A stretch of 64,000 bases of DNA from contig NC_016791.1 of NCBI RefSeq assembly GCF_000244875.1, positions 927,501-991,500 of the forward strand. Reading direction: 5' to 3'. Positions 30,801-39,690 of the stretch are shown here, in pieces. Under the pieces are notes generated by a model. That model saw nothing but the letters and a program-made list of their open reading frames with translations, did no database searches and was not told where the DNA came from. The stretch comes from Clostridium sp. BNL1100. GTDB taxonomy: Bacteria > Bacillota > Clostridia > Acetivibrionales > DSM-1351. The position numbers and the translations under genes are program-made. Positions within the stretch are counted from its first letter, which is position 1. Every line of letters starts with the position of its first letter.

Positions 30801-32276
30801 ATGAAAGAGCCAAAGATATTTAAAATGCACTTTTTTGTTAGTAAAACACTGTTTTTTGCGGTAATGATGTTTATAATAACTTTGCTTAGTATACCGGTAT
30901 TTGCTGCAAGCTCGGAAATAGTACCAGTTAAACCGAGAGTTGATCTGACTCCTATTAGCATAAAATACGCAGATACTCTGACAACCGGAAAACTAATCGG
31001 ATTTGACTGCTTGGTCAGAAATTTAGGCACTGCAAATTCCTCGGGTTTTACTGTTAAATGGTTTGTTGACGGCAAAGAAATATGCACAGGTCATCATATT
31101 GGAATTCCGGCAGGCAAGTCGATAATTGATCCAAGCGATGGAGGCACACTTTTTTACACATTTAGTTCAGCAGGAACATATACAATCACTATTCAGGTAG
31201 ACAGTAATAATGAAGTGTCTGAACTTAATGAAAAAAATAACAGTTTATCTCTCACTGTTACAGTTGTATCACCTCAGGCAGATCTTGTTCCAACAACTAT
31301 AACTGCTTCTGCCACAACAAATATAAAGCTTGGTCAGCACATAACATTTGACAGCGGTGTAAAGAATACGGGAGGTGCTGATGCTTCCGGCTTTGCGGTT
31401 AAGTGGCTGGTTAATAACATCCAATTTGGCTACGGCGGCCATGAGCCTGTTCCTGCAAATACTACAGTAATGAATGGGAACAGTCAGTTTGAATACACTT
31501 TTAATTCTCCGGGAACCTATACCATAACCTTTCAGGTTGATTCCGACAAAGATATAAATGAAGCAAATGAAAATAATAATGAAACATCGATTATCATCAC
31601 GGTACCCAAAACAGATCTTGTTCCAACCGGTATTTCAGTTTCTGCTACCACAAATATCAAGGTTGGGCAGCTTATTACGTTTGAAAGCGGCATAATAAAT
31701 AACGGAGGTGTCAATGCCTCGGGCTTTTACGTAAAATGGTTTATCAACGGTATTGAGGTTGCCTGCAATGGTTATGGGGAAGTCCCTGCCTACAGTACCG
31801 TATACCATCAAAACGGTAAGTTAAGCTATTCTTTCAATGCTCCCGGGACATATACAATAACCTTCCTGATTGACCCTGACAATAAGCTCAACGAATCATA
31901 TACAGGGAACAATACAGCGTCTACCACCATTACAATACTTCCGGCAGACCTTGTTCCAACAATGATTACAACTACTCAGGTTACTTATGTTAATGTTGGA
32001 AAACCTGTAACCTTCACATGCGGGATCAGAAATGACGGAGGTGTGGGTACAAGTGCATTTAATGTCAAATGGTTTGTAGACGGTGTTGAAGTTGGAGCTC
32101 AAAGCTACTCTGGAGTTCCTGCACGCACTACTATAGCTGAAATTAGCCGCCTTGATTACACTTTTAACTCACCGGGAAATCATACGGTCTTATTTCGGGT
32201 AGATTCCAGTGATTTAATATATGAATACAATGAAATTGACAATGAAACGACTGCAATAATCACTGTTACAAATTAA
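30801..32276 (+). CDS. Secreted protein with four CARDB-type repeats
   Basis: An extracellular protein of 491 residues. The signal peptide has a hydrophobic core FFAVMMFIITLLSIPVFA. It is followed by four Ig-like CARDB repeats of about 105 residues. Each begins near DLVPTxIT or DLTPISI, has GxxITFxSGVxNxGG and YTFNSPGTYTITFQVDS in the middle, and ends near INExNExNN. CARDB modules act as cell-adhesion or spacer domains. No enzyme domain, dockerin, SLH or sorting signal is seen. ATG 30801 follows AAGGAGG; a TTG-started frame from 30738 would put 21 residues before the signal and is rejected. It precedes a cellulosomal esterase gene but is separated from it by 185 nt. Confidence 0.85.
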   Translation: MKEPKIFKMHFFVSKTLFFAVMMFIITLLSIPVFAASSEIVPVKPRVDLTPISIKYADTLTTGKLIGFDCLVRNLGTANSSGFTVKWFVDGKEICTGHHIGIPAGKSIIDPSDGGTLFYTFSSAGTYTITIQVDSNNEVSELNEKNNSLSLTVTVVSPQADLVPTTITASATTNIKLGQHITFDSGVKNTGGADASGFAVKWLVNNIQFGYGGHEPVPANTTVMNGNSQFEYTFNSPGTYTITFQVDSDKDINEANENNNETSIIITVPKTDLVPTGISVSATTNIKVGQLITFESGIINNGGVNASGFYVKWFINGIEVACNGYGEVPAYSTVYHQNGKLSYSFNAPGTYTITFLIDPDNKLNESYTGNNTASTTITILPADLVPTMITTTQVTYVNVGKPVTFTCGIRNDGGVGTSAFNVKWFVDGVEVGAQSYSGVPARTTIAEISRLDYTFNSPGNHTVLFRVDSSDLIYEYNEIDNETTAIITVTN

Positions 32277-32461
32277 TCACGATAGTATCGGCAAGTTTTG
32301 ACTTTATATATTTAATTTTCAAAATTTATATACCAATCAAAAAGATTATATTGAAATGTAAAACATTTACAGTTTATAATTAAATTAACGTTGACAAAAA
32401 CGTCTCATTAAAGTTCTTAATCTTTACTGTAAGATAAGAACTGATCATAGGAGGAAAAACA

Positions 32462-33397
32462 ATGTATAGTTTAAGAAAAAGACTGTTATCATTAATAATG
32501 GTGTTAAGCATTTGTCTGTGCGTAAGTTCAGTTTGTAATGCTAACCAGGCCACTTCACAAGACGTAACTGCGGCGGTATCAGGACTTATCGGAGATCTGA
32601 ACGGAGATAGTGCCATCGATGCACTGGATTATTCGTTAATGAAGCAATTCCTACTTGGTACCGTTACAAATCTACCTGTTCAGGATGATCTATATGCTGC
32701 TGACCTTGACGGTGATGCAAAAATAACAGCATTGGATTTATCCTTATCAAAGCAATATCTTTTAGGACTCATTACAAAGTTTCCTAAAACTCCGCCTCAA
32801 AACGTTACTACTGTTGTAATGCCTTTGGGTGATTCAATAACTGACGGTTTAACTGTACCGGGAGGTTACCGAATCAAGCTATGGAATAATATAACAAATG
32901 CAGGGCTAAAAGTTGATTTTGTGGGCTCTATGTCAAACGGACCTACGGAACTTGGTGATAAGAATCATGAAGGCCACTCTGGCTGGCGTATTGATCAGAT
33001 TGATGCTAATATTAATGCCTGGATGACCACATATAAACCCAAAATCGTTTTATTACATATCGGTACGAATGATATCTCACAAAAATATGATTTGGCTAAT
33101 GCACCTACCAGATTAAGTGCATTAATTGACAAGATTTGTGCTAAATTACCGAGCGATGGCAAACTCTATGTTGCTAAAGTTATTCCTTTGAGCTATGCAG
33201 ATGTCAGCAACTATAACACTCAAGTTGCTCAAGTAGTTCAAAACAAGGTTAATCAAGGTAAGCCCGTGTTTATTGTTGATATGTATACTGCAATTACTAC
33301 TGCCGATTTAGCAGATGGAGTTCATTGTAATAGAACAGGTTATGATAAGATGGCGGATGTTTGGTATAATGCTATCAAAAATGATTTAGGTAAATAA
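32462..33397 (+). CDS. Cellulosomal SGNH/GDSL esterase with N-terminal type I dockerin
   Basis: A secreted esterase, probably a CE3-like acetyl-xylan esterase, docking onto a cellulosome scaffoldin. Signal peptide (about 1-27), then the dockerin (about 42-102) with two Ca-binding loop-helix repeats: GDLNGDSAIDALDYSLMKQFLLG and ADLDGDAKITALDLSLSKQYLLG in shortened reading. The pair at each recognition site is AL-D-Y/L. The SGNH domain (118-310) shows block I GDSITDG (Ser125), block III IGTND, and block V DGVHCNRTGYDKMA (Asp285, His288). Dockerins are more often C-terminal, and the N-terminal place is less usual. ATG 32462 follows TAGGAGG. Confidence 0.93.
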   Translation: MYSLRKRLLSLIMVLSICLCVSSVCNANQATSQDVTAAVSGLIGDLNGDSAIDALDYSLMKQFLLGTVTNLPVQDDLYAADLDGDAKITALDLSLSKQYLLGLITKFPKTPPQNVTTVVMPLGDSITDGLTVPGGYRIKLWNNITNAGLKVDFVGSMSNGPTELGDKNHEGHSGWRIDQIDANINAWMTTYKPKIVLLHIGTNDISQKYDLANAPTRLSALIDKICAKLPSDGKLYVAKVIPLSYADVSNYNTQVAQVVQNKVNQGKPVFIVDMYTAITTADLADGVHCNRTGYDKMADVWYNAIKNDLGK

Positions 33398-33422
33398 TTT
33401 ACCTTGATGGGATGTAAATAAA

Positions 33423-33452
33423 GAAAAATCAATTGGATAAAGTGATTTTTGT
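33423..33452 (+). terminator. Terminator after the dockerin esterase gene
   Basis: GAAAAATCA and TGATTTTTG form an eight-base stem around an 11-base loop, followed by a T-rich tract. It is a modest hairpin. Confidence 0.55.
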
Positions 33453-33563
33453 ATTTTCCATAAAAAGATTTTACTAAGTCACTTTATTTATTTTAAAGCA
33501 AACAATATAAAAGTATGTAATAAGAAAATCTTAAGAAGTTCATAAGATGGAATTCCAACTTAG

Positions 33564-33606
33564 CCCCTTATTCTGTGTTTAAATAATATCAACACAGAAT
33601 AAGGGG
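33564..33606. terminator. Perfect 16-bp inverted repeat
   Basis: CCCCTTATTCTGTGTT (33564-33579) is exactly complementary to 33591-33606, with an 11-base loop. TTGTTTATTT follows. It may be a bidirectional terminator or the end of a small degenerate element. It stands directly before a broken carboxypeptidase gene. Confidence 0.55.
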
Positions 33607-33639
33607 TTGTTTATTTATGGTACGAAACCTGACCAAATT

Positions 33640-34072
33640 CTACGTTCCGGGGTCTGTACGAAGCAAATGCATCAATGGCAGGTTTCCAACCCGGCGAGCA
33701 GGTCAGAGCAATCGATCTGTTATACGGAGTAATACTGCCCAGTGGTGCGGAGTGCTGTATTGGACTTGCTAATAAGATTGCTGGATTTTTACTTCATCTC
33801 ACCATTCCACACCACCTACGAATAAGCATACTGATGGGATAACCTTTAACAGTACCATGTTTGAAAAACTCAACAATAAAAACATTATTGGTGGTGAAAT
33901 TCTAGGAGGAAAAACTGGATATACTGGTGCGGCTGGTCTATGTCTCGCAAGTCTCACCAAAGTGGATAATAAAGAATATGTTTTGTTTACAGCCGGTGCA
34001 AAAGGAGACAGCCACTCGGAGCAGTTTAATATTACCGATGCAATAGCTGTATACAGCAGCATAGGAAAATAA
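33640..34072 (+). pseudogene. Decayed D-alanyl-D-alanine carboxypeptidase (peptidase S11)
   Basis: Two frames carry the remains of a DacF/PBP5-like enzyme. From about 33651 the frame reads YEANASMAGFQPGEQVRAID and LLYGVILPSG, matching the part around the family's SxN motif. The text then jumps, with a frameshift and an internal deletion, to TNKHTDGITFN. An intact C-terminal part runs from 33857 with the KTG motif in GGKTGYTGAAG. The signal peptide and the SxxK nucleophile segment are missing, so no active enzyme can be made. The 71-codon piece starting at ATG 33857 lacks a convincing ribosome binding site. Confidence 0.85.
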
Positions 34073-34090
34073 ATAAAAAATGGAGGTATT

Positions 34091-34642
34091 ATGAATAAAC
34101 GAGAGAAAATCAAAACAGTCTTCTTATGTGGTGTTTTCATTTGTTACATACTTTTGTTAATTAAAATATTGTTCTTATCAAGAATTTCAATTTTGGAGCT
34201 ATTTAATAGTCCAAGGACTTTATTTAGGTCAATTAATATCATTCCTTTTTATAGCATAACGGAATATATAACTGCCAGCTCTATAAATATTAAACAATTT
34301 GCTTTTAGTAATGTGGTTGGCAATATAGTTATTTTTATTCCTCTTGGTGTATATTTGCCGTTATTCAAAAAATCTAAAAAAGCAATACCCAACCTGTTGT
34401 TTATATTTATAGTAAGTTTATTTGTTGAAATCATTCAAGGGCTTTTAGGTATTGGAATATCAGACATTGATGATGTAATTCTAAATTGTCTGGGTGGATG
34501 GATTGGTATTTTAGGGTATAAATTTTCATTATTTATATTAGAAGACGAGAAAACAGTATATACTGCAATCACAATACTGTCTGCTGTCATAGGATTACCG
34601 GTTATATTATATTTATTATTCATGGTTAAAATGAGATTCTGA
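34091..34642 (+). CDS. VanZ-like membrane protein
   Basis: A 183-residue membrane protein with about four to five helices. The conserved VanZ features are present: an N-terminal helix, NIIPFYSI, NVVGNIVIFIPLGVYLP and FVEIIQGLLGIGISDIDDVILNCLGG. VanZ proteins are linked to low-level teicoplanin resistance or to unknown envelope roles. ATG 34091 follows ATGGAGG. It lies 18 nt after the broken D,D-carboxypeptidase and was probably co-transcribed with it, so the remaining gene may be a leftover of a VanY/VanZ-like pair. Confidence 0.88.
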   Translation: MNKREKIKTVFLCGVFICYILLLIKILFLSRISILELFNSPRTLFRSINIIPFYSITEYITASSINIKQFAFSNVVGNIVIFIPLGVYLPLFKKSKKAIPNLLFIFIVSLFVEIIQGLLGIGISDIDDVILNCLGGWIGILGYKFSLFILEDEKTVYTAITILSAVIGLPVILYLLFMVKMRF

Positions 34643-34869
34643 ATACCCTACTCAAAAGGAACTCTACGATAGGAATATCTTTCTATATGTTTCTCTACAT
34701 ACTGTATAGAGCAATTACTCTTGGTGAATTGACATAATACTAATATGCAACATTTATGTGTATGGTTCATATAATGCTATTAAAGATAAAAAGGCCATGA
34801 CTACAAGAAATTATGTTTTCTTGACTCCTTAATTTCTAGTAGAAATACGAGTGCAAGGGGCGAACAATT
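34643..34869. other. Intergenic region before the acyltransferase cluster
   Basis: There is no gene here. TTGACA at 34729-34734 is followed by ATTTAT after about 17 nt, a weak promoter candidate for the cluster. A small hairpin (TTTCT/AGAAA) lies near 34836. The ribosome binding site AAGGGGCG is just before 34870. Confidence 0.35.
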
Positions 34870-36447
34870 ATGACATCAGAATTTGAATCTTGTGACAAAA
34901 CGATTAAAGATCCATATGAAAGAATATTAAAAAGCTATAACAGGATGATATTTCCTGATGGTATACTTTCTAAATATAATTTAGATATTATTAACAAATT
35001 TTACAGAAATATACCCAGAAACAGGATGAATTATTATAAACATCATTCTAGAGAATTGAAGAAAACCATTAATACAAATAAATCTTACAGTGAAGGTAAG
35101 CAGGCTAGCATGGATATTATACCTGCCAGTGAGCGTGATATACATAACTATCTATCATGTTGTAGAATGGCAACTTTCCAGATTCAAGCCATAATGAAGC
35201 TCGACGGAAGGTTGGACTTTGACAGATTGAAGCGAGCGGTAAGACTGTCTGTTGACGCAGAACCCGTTTTGGCATCCCGGTTTGTTGAAGATGAAAAGCA
35301 TTATTGGAAACGTTTGGATAACATTGATGGAATCAGTTTTTGTTCTTTGGAAGAGACAGATAATGCTGATGAAACTATTAAGCAGTTTTTACAGAGTCCT
35401 TTAGACATGGATAATGATCCACAGGTAAAAGTTAAAATAATGCGTTTGGAGCAATATGACATATTAGGGGTGAAGCTCAATTATGTATGTTGTGATGGAA
35501 CAGCTGCAAAGGAATATATCCAACTATTATCACACATATACTCCCACATTGATCAAGGTAATAGCACCTACATACCTGAATCCCAAACAGGCAGCAGAAA
35601 GGATCAGGATGGATTATTTAAAGAATTAGGTATAAAATACCCGGAATTAAGCTGGAATCCACCCCGGGACACCCCCAAGACTAAGTGGGGATTCCCATGG
35701 ATACAAAGGCGAGAGGATTCAATTCATTTTGAAGTATGTAGGATTCCAAAGGGTGATTTTGAGAAAGTATACCAATATGGAAAATCGACAGAAGCGACGA
35801 TTAATGATTTAATTCTTACGGCATTTTATAGAACTATGTTTAAAATATCTAAGCCAAAACAAGGTGCTCCTATGGATATTACTTCAACTATCGATCTGCG
35901 ACATTATCTTCCAGATCATAAGTCTCAGGTTATAAAAAATTTATTCGGAGGGCTTATAACAAGAATATCCAGAAAAATGAATGAAACCTTTGATGGCACT
36001 TTATCAAGGGTCATGAGTGCCACGACAAAAGTTAAAGAATTACATTCGGATGTAAATAACAATATGGATGAAGAAAATAATGAAAAAAATAATCTCGCAT
36101 ATTTTCGAGATTATTTTGACCACATGTCTCAGACTTTAGAGACTTCAACAAAAAGTCCTTCTTATATTGGTAATGAATGTTTCCCTGGACTTTGCAATTT
36201 AGGAAGTATCTCAAGATCCTTAATAGGCTTCGGACAAAATGTTGTTACAGATGCATACTTTATACCGCCTGTTATACGTGCACCCGGACTCCTACTGCTT
36301 GTAAGCTCCTATAATGATATATTAACTATGTCATTAGGCTATTGCAAAGCCTCAATTAACCAGAGGGATATGAAAGCACTTCTAAATTCAATTAAAGATG
36401 AACTTATCAAAGGATGCAAAGTGAAAACTGACTCTAATAATAATTAA
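34870..36447 (+). CDS. Condensation-type acyltransferase paralogue 1, His of the HHxxxDG motif lost
   Basis: One of three homologous stand-alone proteins of the NRPS-condensation / PapA / alcohol-acyltransferase superfamily in this cluster. Shared landmarks are FQIQAIMKLDGRLDFDRLKRAV, YWKRLDNIDGISFCSLEETD, ATINDLILTAFYRTMF and PPVIRAPGLLLL. The catalytic motif reads NYVCCDG (Asn204-Gly210), where the catalytic His is replaced by Tyr. The paralogues keep NHxxxDG. So this copy may be inactive, structural or work differently. It has about 40 extra N-terminal residues (525 in all). The start ATG 34870 follows AAGGGGCG. Substrates are unknown. Confidence 0.8.
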   Translation: MTSEFESCDKTIKDPYERILKSYNRMIFPDGILSKYNLDIINKFYRNIPRNRMNYYKHHSRELKKTINTNKSYSEGKQASMDIIPASERDIHNYLSCCRMATFQIQAIMKLDGRLDFDRLKRAVRLSVDAEPVLASRFVEDEKHYWKRLDNIDGISFCSLEETDNADETIKQFLQSPLDMDNDPQVKVKIMRLEQYDILGVKLNYVCCDGTAAKEYIQLLSHIYSHIDQGNSTYIPESQTGSRKDQDGLFKELGIKYPELSWNPPRDTPKTKWGFPWIQRREDSIHFEVCRIPKGDFEKVYQYGKSTEATINDLILTAFYRTMFKISKPKQGAPMDITSTIDLRHYLPDHKSQVIKNLFGGLITRISRKMNETFDGTLSRVMSATTKVKELHSDVNNNMDEENNEKNNLAYFRDYFDHMSQTLETSTKSPSYIGNECFPGLCNLGSISRSLIGFGQNVVTDAYFIPPVIRAPGLLLLVSSYNDILTMSLGYCKASINQRDMKALLNSIKDELIKGCKVKTDSNNN

Positions 36448-36601
36448 GTATCACTTTTGTAGTAGATTTGAAGGGTTCTACTAAGGTACAGGCGGTAAGA
36501 ATTACTTTTACTTTCACTAAGCTCTTCACACCTGAGAAAAGCCACAAGTGTCTTTTCATTAATATTTGTGTCGCCATAATAGTGGCGGAATGGAGATTAT
36601 A

Positions 36602-37063
36602 ATGATAACCAGAACTTCGTTTCCTGTCAGGTATTCTGAAATAGATAAAATGGGTATAGTACATCATTCTAATTACCCAAAGTGGTTTGAAATCGGCAGG
36701 AGAGATTATATGAACAAAGCAGGAATTCCTAATTTAAGTGTATATAGTCAGGGATTTTATCTTCCTCTTTGTGAGTTGGAATGTAAATTTAAAAGTCCTG
36801 CAAAATATGGTGATGAAATAGTAGTTATTACAGCTTTAACATTTGTATCCTGCGTAAGGGTAAGGTTTGAATACAAATTACTAAATAATAGGACAGAAAA
36901 GCTTATAGCGGTAGGAAATACTGTTCATGCATGGACAGATAAAAATATCAAACCACTCAATATAGAAAAGGCAGCACCACGTATATATACATCATTTAAG
37001 GCGCTAGTGGAAACAGGCGGAATTAACGAAGACAAGGACACTATGTATATCCATAAGCAATAA
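36602..37063 (+). CDS. Acyl-CoA/ACP thioesterase, 4HBT hotdog family (YbgC/FadM-like)
   Basis: A 154-residue hotdog-fold thioesterase. The active-site block VRYSEIDKMGIVHHSNYPKWFE is typical of the 4HBT class, with Asp15 as catalytic acid. It probably releases an acyl chain from CoA or ACP. ATG 36602 is chosen because GGAG lies six bases upstream; an earlier ATG at 36566 is rejected. Its position between two acyltransferase paralogues suggests a role in supplying or editing the acyl group of the same product. That link is inferred. Confidence 0.85.
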   Translation: MITRTSFPVRYSEIDKMGIVHHSNYPKWFEIGRRDYMNKAGIPNLSVYSQGFYLPLCELECKFKSPAKYGDEIVVITALTFVSCVRVRFEYKLLNNRTEKLIAVGNTVHAWTDKNIKPLNIEKAAPRIYTSFKALVETGGINEDKDTMYIHKQ

Positions 37064-37101
37064 ATCGAGGTTTTTACAGCCTGACAAAGAAGGAGTCATT
37101 T

Positions 37102-37908
37102 ATGGAAAAAGGAAAATTGCTGGGCAAGGGTTTAACTGCCGAGGTATATGAATGGGGAAAGGATAAGGTTTTAAAGCTATATTTCAATAAGTTTAGTAAC
37201 GATGACTGGGTAGATCATGAGGCGAAAGTTGGATATTTAGTTCATGAATCAGGTATAATATCGCCAGCTGTATTTGATAAGGTTGAAATTAATGGACGTA
37301 GAGGAATAATCTTTGAAAGAATATTTGGTAAATCAATTCTGGAGCATCTCGTAACAGAACCTTGGGAATTATATAATTATATGCGGCAGTTGGCACTCTT
37401 GCAACATAATATTCATAAATTTTCGACAAATGGGTTACCAACCCAGAAGGAAAAATTCACATATAAAATAAGGGCCTCATCTAGTATACTCCGAGGAAGG
37501 CTAAAAAAAATATTAGACTATATGGAAAGTTTACCGGATGGTGAAAGTATTTGCCATGGCGACCTCCATTTTAATAATATCATAGTTTCAGGTAACAAAT
37601 TGGTGCCGATTGACTGGAATGGCGCCTATATGGGGAACCCGTTAGGGGACGTTGCACGGACATGCATGATTATCCGTCCACCGACTCTTTCCAGAGTACC
37701 TGATGCAGTGAATATGCTGACCTATTACCCTCGATTGCTGGCATACCAGGTTTATATAAATGAGTATATGAAGCTTGCCAAGGCAAAGTATGAGGATATT
37801 GATGTATGGATGCTTCCAGTAGCTGCTTCAAGGCTCAAAGACCGTATACCTGGAGAGAAAAAGTGGCTATTGGACATGATCGATAAACGCTTGGAACAAT
37901 TAAGATAA
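37102..37908 (+). CDS. APH-fold small-molecule kinase
   Basis: A 268-residue aminoglycoside-phosphotransferase/choline-kinase-like protein. The ATP-binding start GKGLTAEVYEW with Lys in VLKLY is visible. The catalytic loop is CHGDLHFNNIIV (His152-Asn159, Asp154) and the metal-binding motif is IDW (170-172). It phosphorylates a small molecule or sugar in this pathway, or it modifies the product for self-protection. The sequence does not say which. ATG 37102 follows AAGGAG. It lies 38 nt after the thioesterase and 84 nt before paralogue 2. Confidence 0.85.
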   Translation: MEKGKLLGKGLTAEVYEWGKDKVLKLYFNKFSNDDWVDHEAKVGYLVHESGIISPAVFDKVEINGRRGIIFERIFGKSILEHLVTEPWELYNYMRQLALLQHNIHKFSTNGLPTQKEKFTYKIRASSSILRGRLKKILDYMESLPDGESICHGDLHFNNIIVSGNKLVPIDWNGAYMGNPLGDVARTCMIIRPPTLSRVPDAVNMLTYYPRLLAYQVYINEYMKLAKAKYEDIDVWMLPVAASRLKDRIPGEKKWLLDMIDKRLEQLR

Positions 37909-37992
37909 GAGCTACACAATTACTTAGAAAGTATTGACTTAAATATAAAGTAAGATTAAGCAGAAATTCTGATTTATTGGAGTGAATTTAAT

Positions 37993-39441
37993 ATGAGGGA
38001 TATATATAAATATAATAAGAATAATATCAGCAAAATGATGCAAAGTGCAACACGCTATTATAAAGACTATGCTAAAATATTAGAAAAAAGTATGGTGGGT
38101 CTGCAAAATCAATATAATATGGAAGATAGAACAGGCACTTTTCCGGTTAACGGGCATGATATTTACAATTATGTAGCACGATACAATATGGCAAATCTCC
38201 AGATTCAAGCCATAATGAAGCTGGATGGAAGATTGGACTTCGATAAATTAAAACGGGCCGTAAGATTGTCAATTGATGAAGAGCCTGTTCTGGGATGCCG
38301 GTTCATTGAGGATAGGAAGCCTTATTGGAAACCATTGGATAACATTGAAATAATCAATTTCTGCGCTTTAGAAGAGACTGAAGATATTGATCAAGCTATT
38401 CATAATTTTATACGAGGTACTATAGACCTTGATAATGACCCAATGGTGAATGTAAGGCTCATACGCTCAAGCCGAAGTGATGTTTTAGCTATAAAAATGA
38501 ATCATGCTTGTTGTGATGGAATAGGAACACAGGAATATGTACAGCTTCTGGCAGACATATATACCAAGCTTGATCAGAAGAGTGATACCTTTATACCTGA
38601 ACCCAGAATAGCTGGGAGAAGGGATCAGGATAGGTTGTTTGCAGAATTGGGAATAACAAACCAAGATGCAATATTTGTACCCGGGTCGGATATTTTTATG
38701 CCTACATGGCCATTTCCCTGGGAGCAAAGCGGGTCTAATACAGCCCTTATGTCAGTTTCCAGAATTCCTTCCGGGCATTTGGAGGAAATAAGTAAATATG
38801 CCAAAAGCCTGGGCGCTACAGTTAATGATTATATCCTTACTGCTTTTTATAGAGCAATGATCCAAATGGGGCAGCCTATATATGGTGTGCCTATGGAAAT
38901 TCCAGTTACAGTTGATTTACGTCGTTATCTTCCTGATCATAAAACCCTGGCAATAAGAAACTTTTCAGGTTCGGTAAACACCAGGCTTATAATGCTCATA
39001 AATGAACCCTTTAATAGAACTTTGAGAAGAGTTTCAAATATGATGAAAAAAATAAAAAAGGGGTATCCTGGTTTACAAAGTGCTATTGGACTGGAACGTT
39101 TAGAAAAAATAAGCTTTATAGAAACACTTGCCTATTATCAGGCTGATGCTAAGAAGACACAATTGACTTGTCCCTTATATTTCGGTGATAAGTGCGTACC
39201 TACTTTATCCAATTTAGGCATTTTGTCAAAATCTTTAATAAAGTTTGGTAATAACACTGTTATTGACGCTTTTATTTTACCTCCCGTTGTGCGTGCACCA
39301 GGCCTTTTACTAATGACAAGCACCTACAACTCCGTTTTAACACTTGCAGCCGGTTATTACAAGAGTACAGTCAGCAAGGAGAATATAGATAGGCTTCTTA
39401 GTATAATTAAAAATGAGCTTATTCAAGGATATAAAAATTAA
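37993..39441 (+). CDS. Condensation-type acyltransferase paralogue 2
   Basis: A stand-alone 482-residue condensation-superfamily protein. It shares the LDGRLDFDKLKRAVRLSID block, the YWKPLDNIE block and the PPVVRAPGLLL block with paralogues 1 and 3. The catalytic motif is NHACCDG (Asn170-Gly176), with His171 kept, so it should be able to catalyse acyl transfer. The first His of the classic HHxxxDG is Asn, as in some PapA/WS-DGAT-like enzymes. It ends in front of a bidirectional terminator. No carrier domain is attached, so it must act on a separate ACP, such as the one encoded at 41516-41734, or on CoA esters. Confidence 0.85.
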   Translation: MRDIYKYNKNNISKMMQSATRYYKDYAKILEKSMVGLQNQYNMEDRTGTFPVNGHDIYNYVARYNMANLQIQAIMKLDGRLDFDKLKRAVRLSIDEEPVLGCRFIEDRKPYWKPLDNIEIINFCALEETEDIDQAIHNFIRGTIDLDNDPMVNVRLIRSSRSDVLAIKMNHACCDGIGTQEYVQLLADIYTKLDQKSDTFIPEPRIAGRRDQDRLFAELGITNQDAIFVPGSDIFMPTWPFPWEQSGSNTALMSVSRIPSGHLEEISKYAKSLGATVNDYILTAFYRAMIQMGQPIYGVPMEIPVTVDLRRYLPDHKTLAIRNFSGSVNTRLIMLINEPFNRTLRRVSNMMKKIKKGYPGLQSAIGLERLEKISFIETLAYYQADAKKTQLTCPLYFGDKCVPTLSNLGILSKSLIKFGNNTVIDAFILPPVVRAPGLLLMTSTYNSVLTLAAGYYKSTVSKENIDRLLSIIKNELIQGYKN

Positions 39442-39450
39442 GATAAGAAT

Positions 39451-39690
39451 TTTTAGAACAAAATGCTTCGCAAAATGTTCTACTTGGGAACCCTAGGCTC
39501 ACTTTGACGAAACACAAAGTGTTTTAAGTGCACCTTCCTAAAACCGGCGAGGGGAACTCCACCTCTGCACACCCCTATATTAAAAACTATTTTGAAGCTT
39601 GCATTTAGCATATTTCTACTAAACAATAAATACCATAATTTCCCTAATATTAAGAAAAGCGCCCCGTGTCGGGCGCTTTTTAAATTGAGT
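39451..39690. terminator. Convergent intergenic region with bidirectional terminator (39655-39680)
   Basis: AAAAGCGCCC at 39655-39664 pairs perfectly with GGGCGCTTTT at 39671-39680 around six bases. T-runs on both strands suit termination of both convergent transcription units. A further hairpin (TAGAACA/TGTTCTA) lies at about 39452-39482, directly after paralogue 2. No gene is supported here. Confidence 0.85.
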
